From: Piper betle
Taxonomy: Eukaryota > Streptophyta > Magnoliopsida > Piperales > Piperaceae
Direction of reading: 5' to 3'
Length of the DNA stretch: 64,000 nt
Assembly (NCBI GenBank): GCA_033002965.1
Contig: JAURVB010003333.1
Location: 140,361-204,360 of the forward strand
Positions within the stretch are counted from its first letter, which is position 1. Each line of letters starts with the position of its first letter. The translations under genes were made by a program, and so were the position numbers. The notes under the pieces are model-generated. The model worked only from the letters and a program-made list of their open reading frames with translations. It made no database searches and was not told the DNA's origin. Positions 34,274 through 45,959 of this stretch are shown here, piece by piece.

Positions 34274-36582
34274 GTGAGAAAAGGGTTGCTATCTTGCATC
34301 ACAGCCAAGATGGCTGTGCTGCACTTCCACTCATTGGATTGATTCAATTCAACAGTTGGAAATTAAAAGAAACTCCACCACCCCACAACCACCCGCCCCC
34401 TATTTCTTCCCCTGTCTGGCCGCAGCAGCCACTTCCCTGCAGTGCCCCACTCCCCCCCGCTCCCGCCCCTCCGTGCCAGCGTCTCCCCTTCGACTTCGGC
34501 CTCAAGCGCGACATCGGTCTGGACCTTTCGCCGCTGCCGCCCCGGTCATGTCCGCTCCCATTCCACATCGTCAACGCCATGCGATGTCTTTTCAGCGGCA
34601 ACATTTGGCTGGCGGGGCGGTTGCGGCCCTGGGTGTGGCATCGCCGACGGTGGGTTTGAACAGGGGATCCTCTGTTGGAAGCGAGTCGGAGCGTCAAATT
34701 GTGAGATTGGCAAGGCAACGATAGCATAGGGAAGCGGTGTAGCAATCTGGCAGCAGGCAGTCGGCGGCAAGGTCGCCGGCGATAGGGGTGGTGCGGCAAA
34801 ACAGAGGGAGCGGGGGTGATCGGTAGGTAGGGGAAGAAACAGGGGAGAAGGTCGGGAGTAGTTTCGTAATAAAAACTTACTCGCTCCCGACTCGAATCAA
34901 TATTATAAACTATATCTTGAAAAATATAAAAATATATATAATAAAATACCATAAAATAAAATAATCAAATTCTAACTCGAATAACATGCTATAAACCTAA
35001 TAGCCCACCAAAAATTAATAAATTACACGCTCTACCATGGTAAAGGGGAAAAGAAAGGGTGATGACAATTTTGTAATAAAAATTTGACTTACTCCCAACT
35101 CTAGCTAATATTACGAAATAAATTAAAAAATAAAATAATTTGGTAATAAAAATTTAACTTCTCTCCCGACTAGTGTCAATATTATGAAATAAATTTAAAA
35201 AAATAAAATAAAATAATTTCGTTATAAAAAACTTGACTCGTTCCTTACCCGAGGCGGCAGAGCCAGGGCTCCAGATCGAAACCTGGACGTAGGCCCATCT
35301 TTGCCAAGTAGGGGAGAAACTTGGCTCGCTCGATGGGGAAGAAAAGAGAGTTAGTGAAGAAAAATGAAATGATAGCAATTTTGTAATAAAGGTTGACTCG
35401 CTCCAGACTCGAGTCAATATTATAAAATACATCTTGAAAAATATGAAAAAAATAAAGTAAAATACTATAAAATAAAATAATCCATAAATATTTATTTTAT
35501 TTTATGGTATTTTACTTTATTTTTTTCATATTTTTCAAGATGTATTTTATAATATTGACTCGAGTCGGGAGTGAGTCAACCTTTATTACAAAATTGCTAT
35601 CATTTCATTTTTCTTCACTAACTCTCTTTTCTCCCCCATCGAGCGAGTCAAGTTTCTCCCCTACTCGGCAAAGATGGGCCTCGTCCAGGTTTCGATCTGG
35701 AGCCGTGGCCTGCCGCCTCGGGTCGGGAACGAGTCAAGTTTTTATAACGAAATTATTTTATTTTATTTTTTAAAATTTATTTCGTAATATTGACTCTAGT
35801 CGGGAGAGAGTCAAATTTTTATTACGAAATTATTTTATTTTTTAATTTATTTCGTAATATTGACTAGAGTTGGGAGTAAGTCAAATTTTTATTACGAAAT
35901 TGTCGTCGCCCTTTCTTTTCCCCTTTATCGCAGTAGAGCGCGTAATTTATTAGTTTTTGGTGGGCTATTAGGTTTATAGCATGTTATTCGAGTTAGAATT
36001 TGATTATTTTATTTTATGGTATTTTATTATATATTTTATTATATTTTTCAGGATATATTTTATAATATTGACTCGAGTCGGGAGCGAGTCAAGTTTTTAT
36101 TACGAAACTACCCCCGACCTTCTCCCCTGTTTCTTCCCCTGCCTACCGATCGCCCCCGCTCCCTCTGTTTTGCCGCGCCACCCCTATCGCCGGCGACCTC
36201 GCCGCCGACCGCCTGCTGCCAGCTAGCTACGCCGCTTCCCTGTGCTGTCGCTGCCTTGCCAATCTCACAATTTGACGCTCCTGACTCGCTCCCAACAGAG
36301 GAGCCCCTGTTCGAACCCACCGTCGGCGACGCCACACCCCGGGCCGCAGCCGCCCCGCCAGCCAAATGTTGCCGCTGAAAAAGACATCGCAAGCCGCTGA
36401 CGATGTGGAATGGGAGCGGGCATGACCGGGGCGGCAGTGGCGGCGCCGGCCATGCAGGGGAAGAAACAGGGGGTGGGGGTTGTGGGGTGGTGGAGTTTCT
36501 TTTAATTTCCGATCGTTGGATTGAATTAATCCGACGGGTGGAAAGTGCAGCACAGCCATCTTGGCTGTGCTGCAGACAGTAA

Positions 36583-36588
<6 letters not shown>
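34274..36588. mobile_element. 2.3-kb near-palindrome, foldback-type element
   Basis: The left arm (about 34274-35485) and right arm (about 35495-36588) are reverse complements almost end to end, with only a few bases between them. The right arm lacks about 100 bases present near 34425-34530. By eye the arms differ at roughly one base in fifteen to twenty, many of them C/T or G/A changes at CG sites, so they have evolved separately. Each arm carries, from outside in: a terminal hairpin (GCAGCACAGCCA-TCT-TGGCTGTGCTGC at 36547-36573), a GC-rich block, then several copies of an AT-rich motif reading TTCGTAATAAAAA, GACTCGCTCCCGACTCGAG, TCAATATTA. It is flanked by (AT)n and (TC)n(TA)n runs, which may hide a target duplication. 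No protein is encoded. RNA from it would form a very long hairpin. Confidence 0.85.

Positions 36589-36664
<76 letters not shown>
36587..36664. repeat. (TC)n(TA)n compound microsatellite
   Basis: About 19 TC repeats followed by about 20 TA repeats, abutting the right end of the palindrome. Confidence 0.95.
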
Positions 36665-36671
<7 letters not shown>

Positions 36672-39089
36672 GGTGACCAATATATCCAAGCCAAGTTGGG
36701 AATCACCTCAAAACTTTCTTTCAGACCTAGTTCCTCACTTTTCCCCCTTGAATTAGCTTGATGGTTTGAAAAAAATACATTGATAAAAAGAAAGAAAGAG
36801 TGGTGGCAGAAAGGAGGAGAGCCCTTCAATGGAAATATTTTAATCACATCCACCTTATTTTTGCTCAAGATATTTCAGGTTTAATGACTGAATTATTATT
36901 TTTATTATGGATATCCCTCATAGTAAGTAAGATTTTTCAAGCCTTGTAATTGGATTTTTTGGTAGAATATCCCATCTAATTTATTTATGAAAACTCTATT
37001 TGATTAGCATGAAATAGATACAAATGATATGAAAATTTTAAATAATCAATCTTATTTAAAGTAGTATATATCTAATATATTTTTGAGATAAATTAGTTTA
37101 TGTATATCACATTTTGTATTGAAATTAATTATAATAATCATTAATTAGGCCACACACGTGAGTTCTTCCGCATACAATTAATTTCCCAATTTTTTTACTA
37201 TGGTAAGAAAAAACAGGAAATTAATTCTACATAGGAGACCACATGAGTGACCCACCCACTTTGAAGTAATAATGATTAATTTTTGCCACTATTTAGATTT
37301 AACGGTATTTAATTTCGATACTAATGATTTATTTGTTATTATTTTATATATAAAATATACTAAATATATACATTTTTAGTCAAATTGATTATTTGAAAAT
37401 TTTTATGTCATTAATTTACTTTATTTTTATTCCAACCAAACAGACATTTAAGATTCATTTGGTTATCACGAAAGAAATGTAAATGACATAAAAAATTTTA
37501 AATGAAAAACTTACAAAAATTAGTATGTTTACTGTTTAAAAAATTAATATTTTATAATATATTTTGTGTTTAAATTAATCACGATTACCTTATGTAGCCC
37601 ATCCATGTGTTTTCAAATGAAAGAAAAATCCCTTTTTTATCTTAATAAATAAGAAAATGAGGATCTTTCTCTCCCTCGTACAAAAGCTTATTGGTATGTC
37701 ACATAAGGTAATCATGATTATTTACTTTCTTAGATGTAATTATAATTAATTTATATATAAAATAATTAACTTAATAATACTTTTTATAAAAAATATGGTA
37801 AAATTGATTATTTGATAATTTTCATCCTGGAAACTCACTCATTTGAGAAAGGTATGCATGGCTAAAAACTTTTCCCCCTAAAACCATGATCCGACCTCAA
37901 CTCTTTAGCTCGTAGACGTATCAAAGATTTGATCAAAATATAAAAGCTTTCACCACGATGATGTAATCTTTTAAAACTTTTCAACTATTTTTATCAGTGT
38001 ACTATGCCTCTTTTCTGTGATTTATTGTATAATATGTACTAAATAATAGGAGACAGCGCTAGCAATTTTTTTGAAGGAAATAGGTCATAAATTGTAAAAA
38101 GTTTGGACATGTTAGATGACCGGACCAACAAGCAGAGCATTAACTTTAAGCCTACCAATCTAATCAGGTAGAAGCATTAGCATTTAGCGCAAGCAGCTGG
38201 GAAAGGAAATAGGTGACCCTGTTAGGTTCTGAGTCCAAAAAATTGATATAGACTCAAGATATACATTTATAAAACAATAGGAAAGGAAATAGTTTTTTTT
38301 ACCATGTTTATGGTTGTAGGCTTCAGCTTTCAAGTGGGTGGGCATTTGGTCACGGAACCGAATTAAGTGAATCATGTTTGACTGTCGGATTTCATAACAA
38401 AAACTGAACAAAATTATACTCAAAACTAATATTTTGGGTCGGTAACCAAATTATTTAATGTTTATTCAAAATTATATCATTGTTTTAGTGAAGATAATCA
38501 TTTAATAAGTAATTCTAAATATATATCAATATTAAACAAATAAATATTTATTGTAATCATAAAATTATTATAATTTTGTGATAATTGATATAATATATAG
38601 ATTTTATAATATTTAAAAAAATTAATTTTTTATATTAATTAAGTTTGGTTCAGTTTCTGTACCAAAATGTCCATATGGCATTCGGTTTGCCTATTATTTA
38701 ACCAAAAATTGAACCAAATTAACTCAAAAAGGAACCAAATTGTTAATTTGGTTTCGGTTTTATTCAATTCAATTTTTAATTTTTACCAAAATATGCTCAC
38801 CCATATAATATCAACCCATTTCAAACAGGTCGTTTGTGTATCCAACAAGGCAAGCCGCAGTACCAACCTCAAGATACAAAAGGTTTTATTTATTATTATT
38901 TTATTATTTTTAATAAGTTCCAAACCCCAATCATGCGTGTTTGCAAGTTTTAATTAAGTAGAATCTTTTTTCCTTGTTACAGCTAAATAAAAGGTTAGTT
39001 AAGTTTTGGATTTTTTGATGGTATCTAATAATATATTTGTGTTGGCACTAACTACGATGGCGCCCGGATTAATTAGAATCTTAGCCTAG
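36665..39089. other. AT-rich intergenic DNA, no supported gene
   Basis: Long AT-rich sequence with many short AT words. A GGTTCGGTTT-type stretch near 38640-38770 resembles repeat DNA. I see no gene. It ends at the CCTAG target site of the LTR at 39090. Confidence 0.4.
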
Positions 39090-40896
39090 TGTTACAGCTG
39101 TGATTCATGTGGTGTTGCCGAGAACTAGGCTTGGTGTTGTCCCTAGGTCTCCGCGTCTATGAGGGGGTAGCAGTGGCTATCCGAGTGGTGGATACAACAT
39201 GCCGAGGCTAACCCGTGTTTAGTTGCAGGGTTACAACCGAGGTGCACGAGACTACCGAGTAACCAAGCATGGCATCAAGTTACAGCAGTTGTGTCAGCAC
39301 ATGGGTTGGTATTTGGCGTATCCAGCATGTGGCCGAGTCCAGGTCGAAAAACCTCAAGTTGCTATTGATCGCTATTTGGGGTGGCAGATTGAGGTTGTGG
39401 TGCAAACCGTAGACCGAGCAGGCTACAGAGCCAAGTGTGCAGCACAGCGTACCAAGTAGCCACTAGTACCAAGCAAAGTAGCGGTAGTGTGTTGGGGAAC
39501 AGCACTGAGCACTGTAAGCGGCAAGCGCGCGAGTGAGCAATAGGCACGCTGCTGTGCGGGCACGCAATGGCGTGCATGGACGTTCGCGCCGAGTAGGCGC
39601 GCAGGTGTGCGCATCGTGCACGCGCACGAGCGGGTGGTGCGCGCGACAATGCATGGGCATGCATGAGTGGCAAGGCCGGTGCAGGGCGATGGTGGTGGAC
39701 CTTTGCCAACGTATGTTCGGTGAATTGCTTAAGGAGGTTGAACCATGTCTGGACATTGTTGGGGTCTAGCCGGTGGGCAAGATGAGGTGACCAACAAGTG
39801 TAGCCAAGGGGTTTGTGAGGAAGCTTCATGGATGTTGCTAGGGGCGTATCTTGGTGGAAGATTTGATCCAAGTGTGCAATTAATTTCGAAGATAACCACA
39901 AGGCCGTGAGGGTGAACTTGGACGTGGTGTAGTGCTAGAGATGTTGGATCCGGAATTATCTGAAACAAAATGACGTGCATATGTGCAAGGGGTTATGCTA
40001 GAAACAGATCGGTGGATCAAGGAAGAGGATCACCAGATCAGAAAGGAAAGACATGGGAGTGGATCAAGAGAGGAATCGAGTCCGGTGAGGAGGAGAGTTC
40101 CTGAGATTCCAGATGTGTTCCTTTGTGAGGAAAAGCAACGGGTGTGGCTGGTGAGAAAGAAGCGTGGAGTTGCTGCAGCTGGTGTTCGTGGTGAGCGCTA
40201 GAACTCCATCGGCTTGCTGAAACCAGGTACACATTGTTAGGTTGCTTGTGTTGGCAATCGGGGTAGAGCCACTCAGGGAGTAATTCATCATGCGCTTTGT
40301 ATTTGTGGGTACATTAGGGCGAGGCTATGGGGGTTGTCCATCAAGTCTGAGCAGTGCTTGAGAGGAGAGTTTGAGTGCTTGTAAAACCTTTATGATCGGG
40401 TTACATGATATACAGGTTGAGAAGGTTTCCCCGTAATCTGTGTTTTGCTTGTTGGTCGTGCGTTAGAGAGGGAACTTCAGTATCCTAGGTCATCAGTCGA
40501 AGTTTACAAGGCAGCCAGTTGTGGGAACTAGTGCTGAGACGAGACAAGGCAATCGGCACGCAACCCAAAACGCGCAATTGCTGGTTGGGCATATCGTGGC
40601 AGCAGCAACGTGAAGGTGCTGTTTGACTTTGGAACAGCTTGCATTGGCACGTGTCGGTAGCCAAAAGTACTGTGTCGGTGTTTGGTGCTGGCACAAACAC
40701 ATTGTGATCGAGCAAAGGTTAAAAACAAGCAACGGCCGGGTGTTGAGGTTGGCCGAACACAGGTTGGTGTTGGCGTGCAAGCTTTCGTAGTTTGTTCAAA
40801 GTTGCGCATTTAGTGTTAGACTGGTGTTCTTGGCAAGAATATGCCAGCATTGGTTAGGATCGAAAAATTTTAGGTCTTTGAATCAGGCCCGTGACA
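39090..40896 (+). mobile_element. Family A solo LTR with target-site duplication
   Basis: Begins TGTTACAGCTG and ends GGCCCGTGACA, a TGTTAC/GTGACA inverted terminal pair. CCTAG before and CCTAC after form a 5-bp target duplication with one mismatch. Shared landmarks with the LTR at 61206 are GTTGTCCCTAG and TATCCGAGTG near the start and AAAATTTT with GGCCCGTGACA at the end. There is no internal region. Several open frames on both strands in this GC-rich DNA, up to about 180 codons, are chance frames. Confidence 0.85.
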
Positions 40897-42600
40897 CCTA
40901 CCATGATTATTAACGATTTACGCCAACGTAAAAGAGAAGTCTTGGTCGTCAAAATTGTGGACACCACATTATCGGAAAGACTTCGATCCTTGGCAACGAT
41001 TTTCTGTCCGATTCGCCACCTTCATGCAGGGATAAATATGATAGGTCAATTTTCTGCTAACCGACATCCTGTTCATCACATTCTGTCCCAAGTTCTAGCA
41101 AAAGTACAAGTTCATGGGCAAAGCTGCCCAAACAGCTTGGCAATGGGTGGCTTGAGGTTTGCGTTAGCCTTTCTTATGTGTCAGTTTTTCATTAGCATCT
41201 TTTGTTCACTCTTCCACCAAACTAAAGTTTAAAAAGCTCGAAAATTAAATTCGACTCTGCGTATTACTAAGTTTGGTGGAGTCGACTTAGAATTAACTGT
41301 TTATTGACTTAGAACCATTTATATTAAAATTTTAATTATATAAATAAAGAATTGTATGAAATTATCATATATAATTTTTTGACACTTGAAATTAAAAAAT
41401 ATATAATTTATTTTATTTAAAAATATTAATTTAGTTATCCTAATCGAAAGATAATATATTTTAATAATTTTTATAACTTAATTCGACAAGTCTATTATAA
41501 AATCAATTAATATGAAATAATCCATAGAGTTTAGCTGGACATGCTAATAATAAAGTCGACTCGAAGAATTTTTAAAAGAGTTTTAAAAGATCTATTCCCA
41601 ATTAAATTGAACCGATCAACTCCAAACAAACACACCTCGTGAAGCACTGGAAATGAAGATGGATAAGTTGATCGCATTATTCACGTTTCGTTGTTTTAGA
41701 TAAAAGACAAAGACGCCACATACCTGTTTTTTGCATGTTTGCCTTGTGATATGATCTCTAGTGGTTACCAACAACTTACACTACATATTAACTACCATCA
41801 CTTTTCAGAAACCCTTTCCTCCAACAAGAACGATGGCATTGATGAGAATGGTCCGCCTCTTCATATTTATTATTTGGTTTAGCTAAAGTCGGCATTACCT
41901 TGCGGTACTCACCTCATGGCTTCTCATTAGCATGGAAGTTTAGGTTTGAAGGAGTCAGGCGAATGGCAATAGAAGTTAGAGCAATAATCCAAGTAGTATG
42001 GTTGTTGTTTGGGTGGATTGACATTTGATTGCATAAATATCAATTACATAGACAAATGTGTTTTAAGTTGTTGTTTCAACAACCGATCAAGAGTTTAATA
42101 ATAGTTCTTGTCTCAACTATGGTGGCCTGTTTGATGCGTTATCCAGCTCAGCCCATTCAGGAGCGAATATTAATAAATTCAAATATTACTACCACACCAC
42201 CGTCAATATTTCAAAATAAAATAAAGAAAATACTAATTTTTTTACTGTTTGATTTTATTTGAATATTTCTATTAAATTAATAGTCTTATGACTTACAAGT
42301 CTTATGATCAATTATTCGTGATTACTCAAGTCTACCAAATCCATTCTTTATCTTTTCTACCACCAATATCGATGAAATCCCCAAATTGAAATTGTTCCTA
42401 GTCAACGAGTCAAAAAAGAATTATTATTACCGAATCAAAATTGTAGCATAAAAATTTTGAAATGCAAATAGATAAAAGAACTAATTTTTTTAAAAAATTA
42501 TTTTTATTTTTAACATACGAAAGGTCGATGAAGTAACCCAATCAATCACCTTTTCCGGTGAGTACGGCGACCAGCAGCAGAAAGTCAAAAGACTGAGAAA
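40897..42600. other. Intergenic DNA, no supported gene
   Basis: A plus-strand frame at about 40903-41232 has no recognisable protein. The remainder is AT-rich. The last 60 bases lead into the GC-rich kinase gene; I see no clear TATA box for it. Confidence 0.35.
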
Positions 42601-42736
42601 TTATAGACGAGTGGGTCGTCTTTTGCGGGCCCCACCGGACACCACCGTCTACCACCGTCATCCCGAACCCAGCTCTGGTTCGTCACCTCCCCACCCCACC
42701 ATCCCTCCAACTCCATCCCGCCCAGCATCGCCGGCG

Positions 42737-44022
42737 ATGGGGTACTTCTCCTGCAGGTCCCACCTCTCGTCGCCACCGCCGACCCCCACAAGTCCGCCAC
42801 CCGCACTGCGGCGGCCTTCTCCGGCTCCAACTCCTCCCGCAACCTCGCCGTCAAGGAGTTCGACTACAGCGACCTGGAGGCGGCCACCGGTGGCTTCTCC
42901 AAGCAGAAGCTGCTCGGCCGCGGTAGCCACGGGGCTGTCTACAAGGCCACACTTCCACAACGGCCGCCGCGTCGCCGTCGAAGCGCTCCTCCCCGTCCCG
43001 CATGCCGACGCCGGCCCGGGTCGAGGTGGAGAACGAGATCGACATCCTCTCCCAGATCCGGAGCCCCGCGGCTGGTGAACCTCGTCGGCTTCACTCCCCG
43101 CCGCCGCGGTCGGCGATAACCAGGACCGGCTGCTGGTGGTGGAGCTCATGAAGAATGGCACCCTCTACGACGTTCTCCACTCCGCCCCCGTCCCGCCGCC
43201 GTGGCCCCGCCGGCTCCGCCTCGCGCTGCAGACGGCCAAGGCCGCGCTCACCCTCCACTCCTCCGACCCCCCGTCGTCCACCGCGACATCAAGTCCGCCA
43301 ACGTCCTCATCGACCGCCACTACAACGCTCGTCTGGGCGACTTCGGCCTCGCCCTCCGCTACGGTGCCGGCGCCGCCTCCGCCACCGCGCCCGCGGGGAC
43401 CCTCGGCTACCTCGACCCCTGCTACCTCACCCCGGACAGCCTCTCCACCAAGACCGACGTCTTTAGCTTCGGGATCCTGCTGCTCGAGATCATCAGCGGC
43501 CGGAAGGCGATCGACGTATCCCACTCGCCGCCCTACGTCCTCGACTGGGCGGTGCCGCTCATCAAGAAGGGGAAGATCAGCGCCGTCTACGACCCGAGGG
43601 TGGCCCCGCCCAAGGACCCGGCTGCAAGGCGGCAGATCCCGCTCGTCGCCGCCAAGTGCCTCCGGTCCTGCCGCGACCTCCGGCCCTCGATGGAGGAGGT
43701 CGTCGACTGCCTCGCCGGCCTGTCCAAGGCTGCCGGCTCCTCGCTGCCCATCCACCACCTCCTCCACATCAACAACCCCTGCATTGCCGCCGGCGACGAC
43801 GCCCGCGTCCCGGTCAGGGCCGGGGAGCGGCCTGGCGCGCGGCAGGGGAGGAGCGAGGAGCTCCACCGCTGGAAATTTAATGGACCTTCTCAAGGAGGAC
43901 GACGGCGGCGGCGGCGGGAAGGGGTGAGGAGGTCGAGCAGCTTCCGATCAACGACGGTGGCGACGGCGAGGTCGAGTCGAGGGTTTGGTTGCCATGGACA
44001 CGAGTTGGAGCTGCTAAATTAG
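42737..44022 (+). pseudogene. Receptor-like cytoplasmic kinase (At5g23170/At3g51990 type) broken by six one-base indels
   Basis: A Ser/Thr kinase of the small plant group typified by At5g23170, probably a cytoplasmic signalling kinase of unknown substrate. The ATG at 42737 gives MGYFSCR, the usual N-terminus. Read across frames it then has FDYSDLEAATGGFS, the glycine loop LGRGSHGAVYKA, the ATP-binding Lys at 42981, HRDIKSAN (about 43279), GDFGLAL, GTLGYLDPCYL and TDVFSFGILLLEIISGRKAI. The last part, from about 43273 to the stop at 44022, is one clean frame. Frame changes fall near 42756 (minus one), 42955 (plus one), 42980 (plus one), 43064-43068 (plus one), 43096-43099 (plus one) and 43267-43272 (minus one). 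There are no stop substitutions and the catalytic residues are intact, so the indels are recent or are sequencing errors in GC-rich DNA. A single exon is normal for this group. Confidence 0.88.
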
Positions 44023-45959
44023 AAGGTATTTTTTTTGTTTTATCCCCAAATCGTTGCTATTCGTTTTGTACGTAGGAATCCAAAAAAGAAACAGCTGCAT
44101 CGCCATTTTTGTGGAAAGTTCGATGTGGTAAGAGTGATGGTGATTGGATTTTGGAAAGATTCATCAAATTACTTTGCCTAAGATTCATAATATTGTTTAA
44201 TTCTATCATAATGCGTGTTCATCAATTGTGAAAGTTTTATTTTTGTTCCAACTCGGAAGAGTGTTAGTGAAGTGCAGACTTCGCTTGTGGCTGCTAGTAA
44301 CTAATAGCTGCTGCTGCTCCCCGCTTCAGAATTTGCTTCTTTAGTTAACACAAGTTCTTTGTTAGAAATGAGTTTCCAATTCTACATTGAGCTCTAGACT
44401 CTTGACTAGTTTTGCTTGGTTCAACCGAGCTTCTTTGGCTATTTTCATCAAATTTGTTGAGCCCCAAGCTCAATTCATTTTTATGTATCTTCTTGCCTGA
44501 AATATAAATCTCTTAGCAAAGTATCAAATTTTAGGCTGAGTTTAAGTTGAGTTTCCAGTTTAGGTGTGGAACTTGCACCCCAGATTCAATAAACATGCAG
44601 CCATGATCCGATATGGGTTATCATTCGATCATCTTATGGGATGGGAACGAATGGCCGCCTTCCAAACTTTTCCACTTACCATGGGCATATAAATCACTGG
44701 ATTATACTTCCACATCAATGCCGGAGCGTGCGTGTTAGGCAACCAATTTTCGGCGAGAAGAAGAAACACCGGGCAGTAACGAGCACAAGATACTGGTTAA
44801 AAACAGAGAAAGGGCACAAGTATTAAATTTGAAGTATTTTGTATTTGCTTTTAAAAATAAGTTTCATTTCTGCCTCACAACAGTTGCAAGAAATAGAATA
44901 CACAATTTGCAGATTACCATAATCAGGAGGGCTACATAAACTACTAGAATTAAAAGAACCATAAAAATTATAAACAAACTAATAACAAAACAGGCAACGA
45001 AAGGGTATCCCATTTGACAACATGAAAGTTTCACGTTTATAATAAAAAATAAACCCACATATGGGGTAAATTTGAAATTAAATGTATTCTTGCTTTAATT
45101 TGTTAAATTAGATCATCATGTCTCAATACACTTGGTCCCAAATGATTGTGGAATAAGAATAATAGAAAATCTTTTTACCTGAACAATCACAAACTAAATT
45201 TCCTCTTCGTCTCCTAGAGCAGGTCTTCCTTTAAGTTACAAGTCAACACAACTCCATTTCGAGCTCTGTGCTGGACATCCTGAAGGAGAGAACAATATAC
45301 GCAAGGATTGATAAATTCAGTATTTCCTTGACATGAAAAAAACAAGAGCAAAGATGAATTTTAATAAACGGAGTTTCAACCTTCACCTTCACATCATAGT
45401 TCAAATGGCTACGAATTGGGCAAGTAAATTGTTATCTTCCACAAAGATGCAAAATCCACAAGAAATAACAAAGTAAGCCACCACTAAGGGAGAGTACTCC
45501 ATGGCCCATGCAGGATATGAATTTGGAGATATGAAGCCAAAATTGGTTAATATTATCTTTTTTTATATAGGCAAAATTACCTTAATCATCCAATCGTCTT
45601 TGTAATACAAGGGCTGATATTAAAGTCAGCTTATATAAATATATAAGCTATTGTGGACACTAATCATTTTTTAAGATAAATTTGTGTAAGTGAAAAACAA
45701 AAAGAATTTCAAAGGATATTGAATGTAATTGATCATCTACATTTGATTTTGTGGATTAACATATTAGTTTGAATTATTCATATAATTGACATTATATATA
45801 GAATATTTATTTTTATTAGCATTTTCAAGATCCCGTCATTTTTGAGATCTCTTCGAGATCTATCTCTTTCAGACTATCCGAGACGAGATTAAGAAATGAG
45901 AGGGCAAACCTGGACACCACCATACACACGTAACACATCAAATCAATGTTCCCTGCCAC
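44023..45959. other. 3' flank of the kinase and intergenic DNA, no further gene
   Basis: AT-rich after 44030. Short frames, such as those near 44641-44826 and 44864-45058, are unsupported. It ends at the family B element. Confidence 0.4.

Noticed and set aside
34219..36559. Open frames of 100-200 codons on both strands in the palindrome
   Set aside because: They mirror each other because the arms are inverted copies, are Pro/Arg/Ser-rich and match no known protein.
39223..40809. Many GC-rich open frames, including one of about 180 codons on the minus strand
   Set aside because: They lie wholly inside a solo LTR defined by its ends and target duplication; chance frames.
40891..41232. Plus-strand frame of about 110 codons after the solo LTR
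   Set aside because: Its apparent start overlaps the LTR end and the translation matches nothing I know; no support beyond length.
42611..43893. Alternative long frames on both strands over the kinase
   Set aside because: They are shadows of GC-rich coding DNA. The kinase motifs lie in order only on the plus strand across the frames described.
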